Assembly (NCBI GenBank): GCA_930367205.1
Contig: OV884011.1
Location: forward strand, 165,953,226 to 166,017,225
Direction of reading: 5' to 3'
Length of the DNA: 64,000 nucleotides
Source of the DNA: Acanthosoma haemorrhoidale
Taxonomy: Eukaryota; Arthropoda; Insecta; Hemiptera; Acanthosomatidae
The notes beneath the pieces were generated by a model. That model saw nothing but the letters and a program-made list of their open reading frames with translations. It had not been told where the DNA came from and ran no database searches. How positions within the stretch are numbered: the stretch's first letter is position 1; each line of letters opens with the position of its first letter. A program made the translations under genes and the position numbers. This document shows positions 11,603-23,520 of this stretch, piece by piece.

Positions 11603-13357
11603 GTTGAATCTAAGATAAGAAAGATATCTTTAAGTTTGTAGAGAGCATGACAAGTAAATGTTAATGTTTTAATTTTAGTGTTGCTATTACCCCTGTCAAG
11701 TGTCACCACGCACATAGAACGTTGCCAAGCCCTTTTTTACCAGCTCTGTAACAAGTACACGGTTCGCAAGTTAATTTGTCAAGAGGGTCTTCTTTCGCAA
11801 CACTTGAAGGTTTTGGGAAGAAAGTTCAGCGCCCATCTGTATTCAAATAACAATGCCCGAGTGAAACTCATTGTATTTTGCATGTTCGCGTGTTCCTTTG
11901 CCAAAATGACGAAACTCTTCAAATTGCGAACCGAGGTCGCCTCAGTCTCTTGCGAAGGTTTAAAAAAAAAAGTGAAAAGAACTCTTTGTAGTAACTGATA
12001 TGGCGGCCCGATTTTGAATACAATAATTATTCTCCTTTTCATTGTAATTTTGTCATTGTATGTATTTTAAGTACATATAATCAATGGTACAATTAAGTTA
12101 TAATATCCTCGCAGGGTACTGACCCCAAAGAAATCATCTATAGGAATGCAGGGTGTAGTCATATATTTTCTACATCAACTGAGATCCTATAGGTGGGATC
12201 CATGTTTGCGAAACACTTCCACCGTGACGTTAATAATCTAGAACTGACATCCAAAACGCCCCCCCTTCTTTAATATATTTTTCTATTTAACACCTGTGAC
12301 AACTGCTATTAAATTTTTTTTTCTTCCGCGTTCCAGGGCTCACCTGCACCAAATATTTGAATGGCCCAATGATAAGATAACAGGGTGGGTTATAAAGATA
12401 GGATTATAAACATAACGGCTTCGAGGGCTGTATCGTATATCCTTTAATTAATTCTCTTAGGCTGTGCACCTGCCCTGGGACTCAGTGGGCTGTTGACATA
12501 GAACCCACCTGTTTAGATTGCGTCATCGCGAAAACAGGAGAAGAAATTTCATAACAGGCGAACTCGACCAGTTTTAATGAATACTGTATAAAATTTACAT
12601 AAAATAAGAAATAGGTTTCTAGTTATTTGGCGTGATGTGCACGTATAACAATTGAACGTCGCTTGACAATTAAAGATGGCCGTCAGCCAGATTATTACAA
12701 TATACAAGACGTTGACAAAGCTCACTTTTTCATTTAGCAGATTGTTATTTCCTCAAACTTTAATTTGAAAACTCGTCTCCGATTGGAATAAACTAAATTT
12801 AAACTGCTTTTTATATAATAACCTAAAAGCGTTGCTGTTTTTTGTTGAATATCGAAACAAAGAACACCTTTACGCTTGGGTTGCTGATAACGTTTCAAAT
12901 ACGCCTGTCATTTGTTTCCCTCTTTCTGTTCAAGGACTTATATATCCGGTGAGGTGTTGGTTTGAAGCACTTCACGGTCCGTTCAGAGAAACGTTACGAC
13001 TGCAAAACTGTCCAGGTTTCTTTCGCTAATAGTTCAGCTTGGGGTTATCTCGAAGTGTAGTTTCACTTTTCCCGATATCCTTCAGCGACGAAGACTATCT
13101 AGAATGATCTACCGCGAACACTGTAAATAAAATTATTTGAGAAGAGCAAACCTTAACGTTATCTAAGTTACCTCATTGGGGACTGACAAGTTTAGTCCCG
13201 AAAATAGTCTAAACCACCCTGTATGGTTCTTGGTTAAATTTCCTGACATAACTAGTTATAGTTTAGTGACATAACACGTATTAATGATAATTATAACTTC
13301 ATATCTGACAAAACAAGGTTCTGTATTTTATCTTAATATTTTTTTTAGGCTATCAAC
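11603..13357. other. No gene recognised
   Basis: Reading frames overlap on both strands at 11678-12042 (about 106 and 87 codons), but neither matches anything I know, and overlap on opposite strands argues against both. Otherwise AT-rich. Confidence 0.45.
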
Positions 13358-13558
13358 AGTTTTATAATGCTAACAACAAGTAGAAGGGGCTTGAGCAGAA
13401 CTGTATTCCTGCCTGGTGACTTAATGGAAGTCACTGATGGTTCCCTGTTATTTTTAAGTAAATAACCCCATCCTTCCAAGACCTCCATACTTCCAAAAAT
13501 CTTATCATTTTCTTATACTTAAATGTCTCAGGCTCTCCTCTACAAAGATTATTCAACT
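13358..13558 (+). mobile_element. Family M copy 2, internally deleted
   Basis: Starts AGTTTTATAATGCTAACA and ends GATTATTCAACT. The stretch between the TATACTTAAATGTCTCAG block and the CTCTCCTCTACAAAG block is missing, so the AATAAA segment is lost. Flanking triplets (AAC, TTT) do not match. It abuts the unclassified repeat that also occurs at 9329. Confidence 0.8.
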
Positions 13559-13635
13559 TTTGATCCATTACTCAAGATCACTTTAAGTTCGAGTTTTATA
13601 AGAAGACAATAAAACAACGTGTATTGGTTGATATA
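13559..13635. repeat. Unclassified dispersed repeat, uninterrupted copy
   Basis: Parallels 9329-9376 joined to 9473-9490 without the J1 insertion. It contains a single AGAAGACAA where the other copy has the duplicated AGAAGAAGACAA. Confidence 0.75.
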
Positions 13636-15619
13636 ATGTATCATAGTATATTATTCTAGTTAGACTAAAACATTTTTTGTATTTTACTCATAATTTTACA
13701 AATCTGGGCTTGCCAGAGACTTGCTCAGGCTTCTTGGAAGGTTTCCCGGTTGAAAATCAATACATGACAACCTTGAAGGGATACGCGATACCTTAAGGAA
13801 TATAATACATTTAGCGGCGAACATCACCTGATTTAATGGCACATTTTCGGATTCGGGTGTCCACCAGTTCTGGAAAGCGTAGGTCTTCCCTCATACTCCA
13901 GAACATTCCCCGCCTCCTGGATACTCTTCCTTAGGGGAAATCAAGGAGGATCGATCTTCCCAGGCGTCCATAATCGATTATCCGCCATTGTATGTTCGGG
14001 TCAGTCGTTAACGGACCACCCGCTGAGGTGATTAGTCAGACTCTCTTCTAATTCGTGGAATGAACTTCTTCCAGTTTCAGTCCAGAGCTAATTGGAATAT
14101 CTTCAGTAACTAGAAGTTTATTTTTTAGGATTGTTGTAATATTAATTTTTTTTTTTAGTGAAAAGTAAGACTTAAATAAGTTCTCATTAGTTGCGCTTCT
14201 GGGTTTAATTCTCATAGTAAGGCGTATTGTTTTTGGTATACCTGCTGTATCACACCGCAGCATCTTGCCAATATGTCCAAGTTTTGCGTAACCTTGCTCG
14301 AAGCGCAAGCTAGTTCGAAATCTCCTGTTTTAAACACTACAACCGTTCAGTTTTCATTGTTTGTTTCCTTAGCTCGTTGGCGAAATCTTAAAAGAGATAT
14401 GATATGATGTAAACTTTTCTGAACTTTAATATGCCAAGTTTATTGTAATAAATATGGCCGAGAGAATCGCTCACTTACTGTCTCCATGGATCCTCGCATC
14501 ACAGTCGTCCTGAACACCACCCAAATATTTTTTACGAGTATGCTCCTTTCAGCAGAGTCGTCCCGCTTCTTCTTATTCGTATGTATCAATATGAGTTGTA
14601 CCGAAAAATAGGTATTTTTTAGGCATACCTAGGTCTTTTTTTTTTATTTCTGTGCCCAATAATTGTCTCGTCGTGTTTCTTTGAAATTTTTCTCAGAGCC
14701 GTAATCTATTTCATTATTACACCTTTCTTCTTGTGATATTGTTATGTTTACTACAGGGAATGGCGTTGAAATCCTGTCCATGTTTGCAAGACATGCCATG
14801 GAACCAAAGCGGTACTTTTTCCGCTGCTTCAAGTTACCTTCTGTCTATTGGTACCCTGAAGATATAGGAGTCCTGTAGGCAAATGCTGAGGCCCTGACAG
14901 ATGATTCAGACATGAGGGTGATCCCGGACCGGTTTAGGCAGTCCCGCCTACATGTTCTCTAGCCTGACGTTTCCTCGTCATTAAATCCTCTTTCTTCTCA
15001 GCGAAAGAATTGTGCGCAGCAGATTTAAACCGATACTAAATGCATTCGGCTAGTCTTTATCTCAAAGATTCTGAATAGTAATTACAACTCGAATTGACTT
15101 AAAATACGGATCTGCCTCCACAACGTCCCTCAAAAACTTCGGGATCCTGAAAAACAAAATAACCGAGATCGTGTTGTACTTCAATAGCCTGGAGATTTAT
15201 TTTTACTTTTTAAACTATTTTATTTTATTAAATACACATGTCTATTATTAAAACTTTTGTAAGCACGTTTGGTTGCGTTCTTAACGTCTGTGTAAATTAA
15301 AGCCCTTTTTACAGCAGAGACATAAAACGGATCGTGACAGTTTAGGACTGTATGTGAGATGATAAGTGTTCAAATTAAAGCTGCTTGATTTTACCTGAAG
15401 TGTAGATGGTAGGGTTCAGGTAACTTTTTTCATCCTCAGGTCTTGCAATTTTTTCTTTACACCAAGCCGAGCATTGTTGGGATACAGAACATTAGTGCTA
15501 TAATTTATAACAAACAGTACGAAAATGCTTGTACTTTTGACTAAATTAATAATTTTACATTGCGACATGTAATTGTCACAAAAGTATAATATACATTACA
15601 CATTCATTGTTTAAAATTG
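13636..15619. other. No gene recognised
   Basis: AT-rich sequence. Reading frames on the minus strand at 14048-14308 and 14644-14832 show no motif. Confidence 0.5.
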
Positions 15620-16085
15620 ATGGGGATCACCTTATGAATTATAGACTTGAAGCTAACTTACATCTATCAATAAAATCTTAACCAATTTTCCCCGATAGTC
15701 GGTTGGCATCCATGCGGGAAGATTGGTCGGGTCATTGTGTTAAACACTGGGTTTGTCAGGTGCTGCAACGAGTCAAAAAAACTTGATGTGTCTCCGGCGG
15801 ATGAACTCACCCACCGATGGCACACCAAGCAACTGCAGGTCGGCGTACTTAAAATTTATCATGATCCTATTCTGGAATTGTTGTAGACTTTTAGCTGCAT
15901 TGTCAGTCAAGTGAGTATATAGCTGGGCACCTTACAGCAGAGCTGGCCTGAGGACACATTTATACATCATCAGTTTGAGACGAAGCGACAAGTTAGTTAG
16001 TGGTGAAGCGGGTAATACCTGTGTCGTACTTTTTTACTAAAATGAGTAGAGAAATGGAGATGCCTTTTTATATCCCGTTTATACG
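15620..16085 (-). mobile_element. J2 retrotransposon RT tail, decayed copy
   Basis: Minus-strand relative of the element at 17265-18090 with many indels. Recognisable blocks in the same order are the sequence behind SNKIEKVRH-type residues, the LMMYKCVLRPALL-like block, the YTHLTDNAAK block, VGVPSVGEF and the GTGATCCCCATCA motif in the UTR. All frames are interrupted. Confidence 0.75.
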
Positions 16086-17264
16086 TTTCGTCCCTATCTT
16101 CTGTCACATTTAACTCACAACTAACCGAGTATGATATGTACATTTGGGTCCCAATGGTTAATGACTTAACAGAGGTAAGCGAAACGATAGTACTTGTCTT
16201 AAATTTTGGTACTTTTTTGCGGTGGGAAACTAGTCACCCATAGCAGTAAAAGGGTTAAGGAGTGAAAAACAATAATGCAGTCAAATTTTTATAAATTTAA
16301 AAATTGGGCAGGCATCGAAAAAAAAAATGAGTACTGAAAAAACTAAAGTATCGATTTACGAAACAACAAAAGTGGTGCCTATAATGTGACAAGCCTTCCC
16401 CCACAGTTTTAATGTTTAACGTCGATGTTAAAATCGTGTTTTATTTCAAGACCTTCATTCAAGAAAAACTAATACAATATAATCTCTATCTTTTTGGCCA
16501 ATAAGTAATTAATACCATTTGAATTTATATTTTCAAGACCAAATAAATTTGTCTTGTTGAAGTTAGCGAGTGCGATAAGCCAGTAAGATTTATTATTTTT
16601 GTAGTTTTATATTAATAGTTTGGGTTTCTTATAAATAATGTCTACCATATTCGCATAGTCATTTATTTTAAGTGGTGAGGACCGAATGGACTGTTGTTAT
16701 TGTCACTGTGTGCTTACGACGAGCCCCGCCCAAGGCGGAGAGCTATTGAGTCTCCTTGGCGAGGAAAACGCCGAGAGAATCCTTTCCAATGTTGCATGCT
16801 GTCCCGGCTTAGTCATGGCGACGGTGCAAAGAGATGGAGAGGAAGGGGAAAAAAACACGCTGCTTTAAAAAGAGGGAATAAAAAAAAAGGCGCGGCCGGC
16901 TACTAAAAATAAATAAAGAGAGTGACAAAAGGAAAAATGTGAACTTTTAATGAGAAAGGAAAACTGTTGACATTTTATAAAAAAGACTGTGTATTAAAAC
17001 ATCCTAAGCATCGCCAAGGCTGCACCGGAAGGAGGGGCACAAGCCTTGAAGCTCTTATCTGTATTGTCTAAACAGCTTTTTAAATAGACCTTCGATTTTT
17101 TTTTTTTTTTTTTTTTTTTGCGCAATTGTGGAAGCAAATAGTTTTCTCTAATTGTCCTCGTTCTATGCCCTTTTCTGTTCTAAATAGTAGTGCGTAGTTG
17201 GTATAATGCAATCCCTTATCTGTTATTGTGTTTTTTTTTTCATAGCCCCTTTAAATTTACAGAT
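16086..17264. other. No gene recognised
   Basis: Contains two short overlapping plus-strand frames (16686-16906) in a slightly GC-rich patch and a T run at about 17099-17119. Nothing identifiable. Confidence 0.5.
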
Positions 17265-18090
17265 AATTATAGATAATACAATTATAGATCCTCAGGCGAA
17301 TCTATTTACAAATAATTTTTGTATTTCCTGTAGCGTCGCTAAATTATATACAGGTTTTGTTATTTTATAAAAATTATATAATGGAATAAACAAGTACAAT
17401 GATACACATTACACGTGACTGGACTAAACTGACTAATAAAGGTGATGGGGCTCACCTTTTTGATCAACCTTAAAACTAACTTACATACTAATTCTTAAAC
17501 TAATTTTTCCCCAACAGTCTGTTGCCATCGATGCGGAGGGGTGTTGGGGGTCATTGTGTTAAACACTGGGCTGGTTAGGTGCGGCAACAAGTCAAAAAAC
17601 TTGATGTGTCTCCGAGGGATGAACACGCCCACCGACGGCACACCAAGCAACGGGTGCAGGTCAGCGACTTTAATCTCTTGAGAGAGGTATGCCGGACCAC
17701 TTTTCGCATGATCCCATTCTGGAAGTGTTGGATACATTTGGCTGTGTTATCAGTCAAGTGAGTATATAGTGGGGCACCGTATAGCAGAGCTGGCCGGAGG
17801 GCACATTTATAGATCATCAGTTCAAGACGAAGCGAGACAGGTTTGGTGAAGTTAGCAAGTGCGATAGCCGGTAAGACCTGTGTCGTACTTTTTCTATTTT
17901 ATTACTAAAATGACTAGAGAAATGGAGATGCCTATCCATTTTTATACCCAGATAGTGCATTGAAAAAGCCGTGGAGTTCTCTTGCCCTCCTATACTATAT
18001 GATTTTGGCAAGACTTTTTTCCCCTTCTGGAGAGAGAAGATTACGCAGCTGGTCCCTGGGTTCACGCTGATGTTTAACATGCCCAGTCTG
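17265..18090 (-). mobile_element. J2 non-LTR retrotransposon, RT C-terminus and 3'UTR
   Basis: Minus strand. From 18080 the frame reads MLNISVNPGTSCVIFSLQKG, then a HYLGIKMDRHLHFSSHFSNK block, KIEKVRHRSYRLSHLLTSPN, a stop at about 17818, then MIYKCALRPALLYGAPLYTH, LTDNTAKCIQHFQNGIMRKV, and after a frameshift VADLHPLLGVPSVGVF, RRHIKFFDLLPHLTSPVFN and PPHRWQQTVGEKLV. The KYLGI-x-LDR, K-x-ALRPALLYGAP and ...IQHFQN-x-IMRKV pattern is the post-catalytic end of a jockey/CR1-like reverse transcriptase. It is clearly a different family from J1. The 3'UTR includes the perfect palindrome-like GGTGAGCCCCATCACC near 17445-17460 and extends to about 17265. Broken by a stop and a frameshift. Confidence 0.85.
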
Positions 18091-18280
18091 TTATTGTGAT
18101 AGTAATCCCACTATTATTTATAATTATTATCGAATACCACTGAAACAACTTCTCATTTAAAAACGAGATATTATAATACCTTTAATATTTTCATACGAGA
18201 ATAAGGCCGAAGAGAATTCGTATTAGAAAGGTCGATACTCCAAGCAGTGAAAATATTTCACCACTGCAGTGAAAATATTC
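18091..18280. other. Direct repeat next to SINE-like sequence
   Basis: GCAGTGAAAATATT occurs twice, 20 bp apart, at about 18245 and 18265, with an internal inverted symmetry (TGAAAATATTTCA). Nothing else is recognised upstream of the B-box at 18293. Confidence 0.5.
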
Positions 18281-18335
18281 AGAGAAGTCCCTGGTTCCAT
18301 TCCCGAACGTAATAATAATTCTCTGGCTGTATACT
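18281..18335 (+). repeat. tRNA-derived SINE fragment (B-box part)
   Basis: AGAAGTCCCTGGTTCCATTCCCGA parallels GGAAGGTCCCTGGTTCGTATCCCGA at 52263-52288. This includes an RNA polymerase III B-box (GGTTCCATTCC), and the following ATAATTCTCTGG resembles the downstream TTTTTTCTTTGG there. The A-box side is not preserved. Confidence 0.5.
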
Positions 18336-19406
18336 TTAATTAAACTAAGGTTATTGTCATTCCCCTGCTTTTGTGTACATATGTTCGAAAATAGCGCTCA
18401 TGTATATTGTTCTGTCGTATCTGAAATTTTAGAGGTCTATTCCAAAAATGTGCTAATAAACTGATTAGTGTTTGGCGAGAATATTTTTGAATATTTTATA
18501 TTCAATATTTTAGCCATTAGCAATTTTTCGTATTTTTTAAAAAAAGCCATTTTTCTTGTCCGAGATGGTCTATCAATAATAAAATGAAGTTATTTTCCAA
18601 TCCTTATGTTTTAATTTTTTTTAAGATATCATCGTTGCTTTGATATTGGTCATCATTATAAGTCCTTTGCTTCCTTGGTGTGTATTTAAAAATTACAATT
18701 AAGTCCTTCATTGATGGGAAAAAAAACCTTAAACCTTATAAAAATAGTTGGGGCTTGTTACTTATCCCTGTCAACTAAAAATGTGCTTAAGGTTTATTTG
18801 TAAAATTTATTAATAACTTCTATTATCTTTATATTCACTATGTTTCTGTTTATAACAGACAAAGATACGGAATTTGAAAAGTTAAGTTACTTTAGTCGGA
18901 AGTGTTATTTGGCTGCCGCGCCCATATAATTAGGAGCGGGTTACCAAAATGTTGCCACCCTTTCCAAGTACTACCGTTAAAGGAGGAAGGAGATAAAACG
19001 CTACCACTAAGACCACACTTGCTCCGGTGATAAAATAGCGGACTCTTTCAGCTCAGGTGAAGGGATTTTCTCCATGAGCCTAGTTGGTACAGGGGCAGCC
19101 GTTTCGAAGGGAGAAGAGAAACCCGAGGGAACTGTCCCAGGAGTGAAAGGGACACACAGGCTTAATAGCAGTGTTGTCTGTCCGCAGGGGAAGTAGCCTT
19201 GAAGGGTAGGGTGGCGTGGCCGCGGGAAAAGGATTGTCGGGGAGAAGCAGGGTTGTCGTCTGTTACCCAACAACATCGTCGAGTCGGTATTGTAATGATT
19301 TGTGATGGAGTCCATCATTGGAAAACCGTGTCAAACCAGCAGCAGCGACATCAATGAATTCTCTCTATTCTTAAACAGTAATGATAACACATAGATAAAT
19401 ATAATA
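18336..19406. other. No gene recognised; GC-rich patch
   Basis: The patch at about 18990-19320 is GC-rich and open on the minus strand for 103 codons (proline- and serine-rich). I recognise no domain. It may be the 5' part of a retroelement. Confidence 0.4.
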
Positions 19407-19950
19407 GGTTGGCAAGAAAGTAATTTCGGTTTTTTAGTGTGAAATAAAACTCAATTTTTTCTATCCGAAAAATAAACTTTAATCAGTCAAATATGTTATA
19501 TTTAACTGTTTTGCAATCTCTCGCACAGTTATATGACGATTCGATTCAATTATGGATTTCATTGAGTCATCATCAACTTCAGAAGTTCGACCAGAACGTT
19601 GCTCATCTTTCAGTGAAAAAATCTCCAGAACGAAATTTTTTGAACCAATTCCGTGCGTTCGGTTAAACAATCAACACCATAAACTTCACATATATCTTTG
19701 TGAGCCTCAGCCACTTTCTTGCCTTTATGAATCTAAAAAGTAATATGTGTCGAAAATGCTTATTTTTGCACTCCATGTTAAAACTAACAGTTGTAAACAA
19801 AATTACGCGGAATTTCTTTCTATATCAACCTAAAGGTATCGCTAGCACACTAGCAAATCTCAAAAGAAAAAAATTCTAACATTTACAAAAGAATAACGAA
19901 ACGAACATAACGCTGTCTTATGCGGTGCAAACCGAAATCACTTTCTTTGT
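19407..19950 (-). mobile_element. mariner element, internally deleted, both ends present
   Basis: Left end GGTTGGCAAGAAAGTAATTT follows a TA. The right end reads AAACCGAAATCACTTTCTT, the inverted complement with mismatches. The minus-strand gene begins near the CTCCAT (ATGGAG) around 19776 and encodes the N-terminal helix-turn-helix region (DFF/FSLKDEQRSG, SEVDDDSMKSIIESNRHITV, REIAKQLN). About 80 bp of 3' untranslated sequence follows directly. The remainder of the DNA-binding domain and the whole catalytic domain are deleted. At about 540 bp it is MITE-sized and non-autonomous. Confidence 0.88.
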
Positions 19951-20111
19951 TTATTTGTAGAATGAACAAAAACATAAAAATGTAGGTCAATATCAAAAAC
20001 TGAACACATTATAGGCTAAAGGCCTCCTCGATCCGTCAGTCAGAGTCGGCTTACGGTCAATTTTAATAATTTGGTTTAAATACAATTTTACATCAAACAT
20101 AATAATCTATA

Positions 20112-20971
20112 GAGTGTCAACCTCAATAACAGAAAACAATCCTTCAAATTATAAGAGTATTTTTATTAATAAAAAAATCAACCTACACAAATCTCATGGC
20201 TACTCACCAAATTGATGGTGTGAAAAACATTAAAAATAATTTATATCTTTACAATTAAATTAAAATATTACAAACTTTAAAGTATGTTTGCCAGCTATCT
20301 CTTCCGTCTTCACTCTACGACTGGTACGCGATACTGGTCTACGACCGAGTAGATACTTTAGAAGAATATAATTAGATAGGAAAATTTAGGGAGACTGGAT
20401 CAGTTGGAGACACTAAACACGCTGGTCGTCCAAAAACAAGCCGTTCAAATTTCAATATCGAAGCAGTGCGTGAGAGTGTTGTTGAAAATCCAGGAACATC
20501 AATGCGGCGTCGTAAACACAGTTTTTTGTGCCGAAATTGGATGATATTGATGTGGTTTCAACAATATGATGTCACATGCCATACAGCCCATGAAACAATT
20601 AAAATACTGCACGAGACATTTCCAGGTTTATAATACTCGATGATCAGAATTGGCCCCCTAGATTGTGTGATTTAACACCTTTAGATTTCTTTTTATGGGG
20701 TTAGTTGAAGTCAAAGGTGTATGTCAACAAGCCCACATCCACCCGTGCATTAAAAGAGGAAATTCAACCACATTTATGCCAAATGGTCAGGAAGATTTCG
20801 ACAAAAGAGTGCGTATGTGCCAGCAAAGTCGTGGAGGCCATTTGCCCGATGTGTTATTCCATAAATAACCCTATCCTATTTACTTTATAATTCAATAAAA
20901 AAATAATAAAAAAATTACTAATAACTGTGTTTTCTATTTAAATCAAATCTTGTGTTAATTCTGGGACATCC
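20112..20971 (+). mobile_element. DD41D mariner-like element, internally deleted
   Basis: The right end TTCTGGGACATCC matches the end of the copy at 50157. A weaker left end (GAGTGTCAACC) follows TA near 20112. The transposase frame reads FRETGSVGDTKHAGRPKTSR, IEAVRESVVENPGTSMRRR, then joins in frame to sequence from the catalytic half (FQQYDVTCHTAHETIKILHE). It is then frame-shifted into NWPPRLCDLTPLDFFLWG, KSKVYVNKPTSTRALKEEIQ and an AATAAA-containing tail. The first catalytic D region is deleted. The usual second D (FQQDGATCHT in the 49.7-kb copy) reads Y here. Dead, non-autonomous. Confidence 0.85.
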
Positions 20972-22156
20972 GTTATGTTCCTCCCAAGCGATACTTTGAT
21001 TAAAAGTTTAAGAGAGTAGATTTTAACTACTCCAAGCAATCACAAAGAAAACAACTTTATTTTTCAATAAGCGCAACGTAAATTAACACATATATTAAAA
21101 TAAAACCATATGAACACTTTAAAGCAAAATAAGAGAAGCAAAGTTCAGTTTACAATATCTAGGCTTCGTCCTTTCATGTTGTTGGCCACCTCCAAATTTA
21201 AATTTCACAACCCGCCTGTGTAGGCAAGCTCACAGCCTATACAAAGTATGGCGGACTAGACTGCATCAGAGTTGCCTAACAAATCAAGCCCGCCAATTAT
21301 TTTTATCCTTCTACCTCGACCCTAATTCGCAGGAGAAGGAATGCAGTCGGTAGTATGTGTCAAGCCTCTAATTGCCCTGGTATTCGCTTGGCAGGTAGGT
21401 ACCAAGGTACCCGAGAATGGTAAGCTCATTATATGGCAAGGTAGGAAAAAAGGTATTTGTAGGAATACACAGGAGTTAACAGCATGCCTCGAATCCCTGC
21501 TTTCAGATGTTTGGCTGAAATTTTGATGTATCATTCAAGCCACGACGCTCATCTTCACCTTTGGTCAGTCGTGATTGATTCGTTCATCCTTGATCCTCTA
21601 TGGCATTTGCATCTGGCACAGCGGTGAAGGTACGCTCGACGGGGTTGTGCCACAGTTGATTCTGCCCTTTCAAAGATTCATTGTCAAATTGATAAGGGTA
21701 TCACAATTATCGAAAACGTAGGAAAATGTTGGGCTATTATTAGAATCAGTCACGTATTTTCATATAGAGCTATAAAGCAAAGCTGGAAAGAAAAAAAAAA
21801 TTCTCGACCTGAGAATGTGATGAAGGATTTATTACAGTATGCTTGGCATATCAAACTTCTCATCGTAATGATTTTCTTTTAAGACTTCGCCAAGGAGGCT
21901 TAGAAAAAAACAACGAAAAGTGAATTGTTGTATTGTCCGACATTTGTAATTTCTATGGTCGTTAACTAAAATAAAAAATACAATCTGCAATATCGCGCAA
22001 TAAGCCATTGCGGTCGAATATTCCATTCGTATCATATTTACGTTATCTTAAGATACATACTACTAACAGAGAGAAAAACTACTTATTAACAATGCTTAAT
22101 TAACTTGTTCGGATTTCTATGAGAACATACTCATCAATAACGCGTACATTATGTTT
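20972..22156. other. No gene recognised
   Basis: AT-rich sequence. Reading frames on opposite strands at 21322-21534 overlap each other and show no motif. Confidence 0.5.
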
Positions 22157-22648
22157 CATTTTTTTCTTTACTTTTCCACACCTTCTTTGCCTTACTCCAT
22201 CGAACAAGGTATTAAATAATAACATAAAACCTCATTGGTAAACAAGTAAAAGGGGCCTGAGCAGAACTGAATACCTGCCTCGCGACTTCATGGAAGTTAC
22301 TAATGGTTCCCTGTTATTTTTAAGTGAGCAACCGCATCCCTCGAAGACCTCCCTACTTCCCAGAATCTTATCCTTTTCTTATAGATATATGTTTCAGCTT
22401 TAGCCCCAGACCCAAACATGCACTCCTTAAAATGCATGTTATGCAGTACAAGGAGAAAGCCTGATTTGTAAAATTGTAATCTATTTAAATAATTAATTTT
22501 AAAAAAATATTGACTCGCAGGGTTGAGGGGGGAAAACCCAGACCCTACTTGTACCTAGACATTCCACCAAGTATGTAGTAACTTATCTCTCAATATTTGT
22601 ATACACCAGTGTTTTGATTGTACTTCATAATAAAGCTTTTCTTTTATT
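22157..22648 (+). mobile_element. Family M copy 3, variant 5' end with inserted segment
   Basis: The core from AAGTAAAAGGGGCCTGAGCA to AATAAAGCTTTTCTTTTATT is family M. Its normal AGTTTTATAATG end is absent. Instead it is preceded by about 90 bp (TTTCTTTACTTTTCCACACC, CTCCATCGAACAAGGT, AATAATAACATAA) that also precede the second core half in the copy at 36.6 kb. A 123-bp segment (22414-22536) flanked by CCCAGACCC repeats interrupts the core. The 3' terminus stops short of the usual ATTATTTAACT. Confidence 0.8.
22414..22536 (+). repeat. Insertion in family M copy 3 with 9-bp duplication
   Basis: Flanked by CCCAGACCC at 22405-22413 and 22537-22545. In uninterrupted copies the site occurs once. 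The insert contains CTCCTTAAAATGCATGTTAT and GCAG, which recur in the insert at 33562-33729 and at about 53203-53235. No coding capacity. Confidence 0.75.
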
Positions 22649-23520
22649 GATACATTGTACTAATGAAATTAAGGTTTGGTGCCTTTTTGGATCCGTAATC
22701 AATTTCGGTTTAGTTTTATTCGAATGTATTTAGGTTATATTTTTGATTTATTTTCTTTTTATTCGTACCAAATTGTGGTGTCACAGCTTCACTGAATACA
22801 ATAAATAGTGCCACCGGATCGTCCCAAATCTCTTAATTATGTTCGAGAGTAGAGGTCCTATTAAAGAGAAAGAATTTAATTTTGCTGAATACCTGAAATA
22901 TACTCGTATGTAAATTTCTTTATTCTTGTAAAACCCTAACAGTAATAATGACATTTACTAAGCCCGAAGTACTGATGTGTTGGACCGTATATGCATGAGC
23001 TAACTCCCATAACGATCTCAACTTAGCGCTGACGTTTTTTTTTGTTTTTTTTTTTCTTAAATTACATAATTTACAAGTCATTTCTGACCGTTTCGAGTTA
23101 GTCGATCGTGACTTAAATATAGTTTTGAGTAGACATTAATTATTTTTGAGGAGTAAATTGGTTCATTATCCCTCCAACGTGTTCTGAATTAGAGAAAAGT
23201 GGAAAATAAATTAAAAACTCAGTCAGACTCGCAACTTAGTACTCTTATGAATGCAGTGTAAAACAAAAAGACAACACGTACCCTTAGCTCTTGTCTGAGT
23301 TATAGATATAATTTTTGCCTAACTAGCCGTCGAGAGAAAAACCCAGCACTCTCACTATTGTGCGCAAGTTACAAGTTTCCCACCTTCCCATTTCTCACGG
23401 TTCTTTTCGTTTTTGGTTCGCTCCATCTCGCTGCTTGCCACCTTGTATGCTCAACGATTCCTAACCCTAGTCGAGCCCGAAGCCAGCGGGTCTGGTTTAA
23501 AACAAGTACATATACATATA
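22649..23520. other. No gene recognised
   Basis: AT-rich sequence with T runs at about 23034-23055. Confidence 0.5.
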
